DNA of 64,000 bases, from NCBI RefSeq assembly GCF_030530945.1, contig NZ_JAUMTZ010000010.1:27938-91937 (forward strand), read 5' to 3'. Of this stretch, positions 63,957 through 64,000 are shown piece after piece. The notes beneath the pieces were generated by a model that was given only the letters and a program-made list of their open reading frames with translations, had not been told where the DNA came from and made no database searches. Made by a program: the position numbers and the translations under genes. Source of the DNA: Kocuria sp. (GTDB lineage: Bacteria; Actinomycetota; Actinomycetes; Actinomycetales; Micrococcaceae). Position 1 is the stretch's first letter; every line of letters begins with the position of its first letter.

Positions 63957-64000
63957 TCATCGGTTCCGGGTGGGGTCCTCGCCGCGGGTGAGCGCGTCCC
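63957..64000 (-). CDS. C-terminal end of Trp-biosynthesis-associated membrane protein (partial)
   Basis: The minus strand entering at the right edge reads DALTRGEDPTRNR then TGA (63959-63957). The ending ...WDALxRGEDPT is characteristic of the Trp-region conserved membrane protein (TIGR02234) that precedes the HGxxPAAW gene in actinobacterial trp clusters. Only 13 codons are visible. The 146 nt between it and the next gene hold no gene. Confidence 0.65.
   Translation of the reverse strand, partial: DALTRGEDPTRNR

Overview
The window is chromosomal DNA from a very GC-rich (about 70% by eye) actinobacterium. GTG starts are frequent, 4-nt GTGA/ATGA gene overlaps are common, and many genes carry a TANNNT -10 box only 6-7 nt before the start codon, as expected for leaderless mRNAs. 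Actinobacterial markers include WhiA, OpcA, an Eis-type acetyltransferase, an ANTAR response regulator, a DUF3516 helicase and an HGxxPAAW protein. The gene order recalls the Mycobacterium tuberculosis Rv1420-Rv1461 and Rv1611-Rv1638 blocks brought side by side. A member of the Micrococcaceae (Kocuria/Arthrobacter-like) fits best; the genus is inference.

Layout. 1-4071 (-): SUF Fe-S cluster operon sufR-sufB-sufD-sufC (sufC runs off the left edge). 4368-6163 (+): two-gene ABC exporter. 6257-9363: haem A branch, ctaA (+) and ctaB (-), with a dihydrodipicolinate-synthase-family gene between them. 9662-18053 (+): pentose phosphate operon tkt-tal-pgi-zwf-opcA-pgl, closed by a long perfect hairpin. 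18148-21754 (-): gap-pgk-tpiA-secG. 21987-31595 (-): uvrA-HAD phosphatase-plsC-uvrC-rapZ-yvcK-whiA, tightly packed. 31808-37315 (+): metallo-hydrolase, BASS transporter, DUF3516 helicase, then a SatD-like regulator with a small membrane protein. 37478-40251 (-): two tandem TerC proteins. 40352-43178 (-): uvrB, coaE. 43301-44020 (+): YigZ-family protein. 44163-50827 (-): ANTAR response regulator, polA, eis-like gene, rpsA. 51077-51158 (+): tRNA-Leu(CAA). 51462-59318 (-): pyk and glutamate synthase gltB-gltD. 59580-64000 (-): end of a Trp-associated membrane protein, HGxxPAAW protein, a trpC-trpB gene fusion, trpA, lgt.

Almost everything is core housekeeping: central carbon metabolism (PPP, lower glycolysis, pyruvate kinase), DNA repair (UvrABC, PolA), Fe-S and haem A assembly, Trp and Glu synthesis, translation. 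I see no insertion sequence, prophage, CRISPR array or obvious island. No gene-free stretch exceeds 300 bases; the longest (4072-4367, 9364-9661, 38753-39039) hold divergent promoters or a structured leader.

The points most worth a second look are the in-frame TrpC-TrpB fusion with no internal start, the paired TGCAT boxes around the satD-like promoter, the structured leader of the first terC gene that resembles an Mn2+ (yybP-ykoY) riboswitch, the inverted repeats in the gap leader, the DapA-family gene with an altered GTTGE loop, and the recurrent leaderless promoters.
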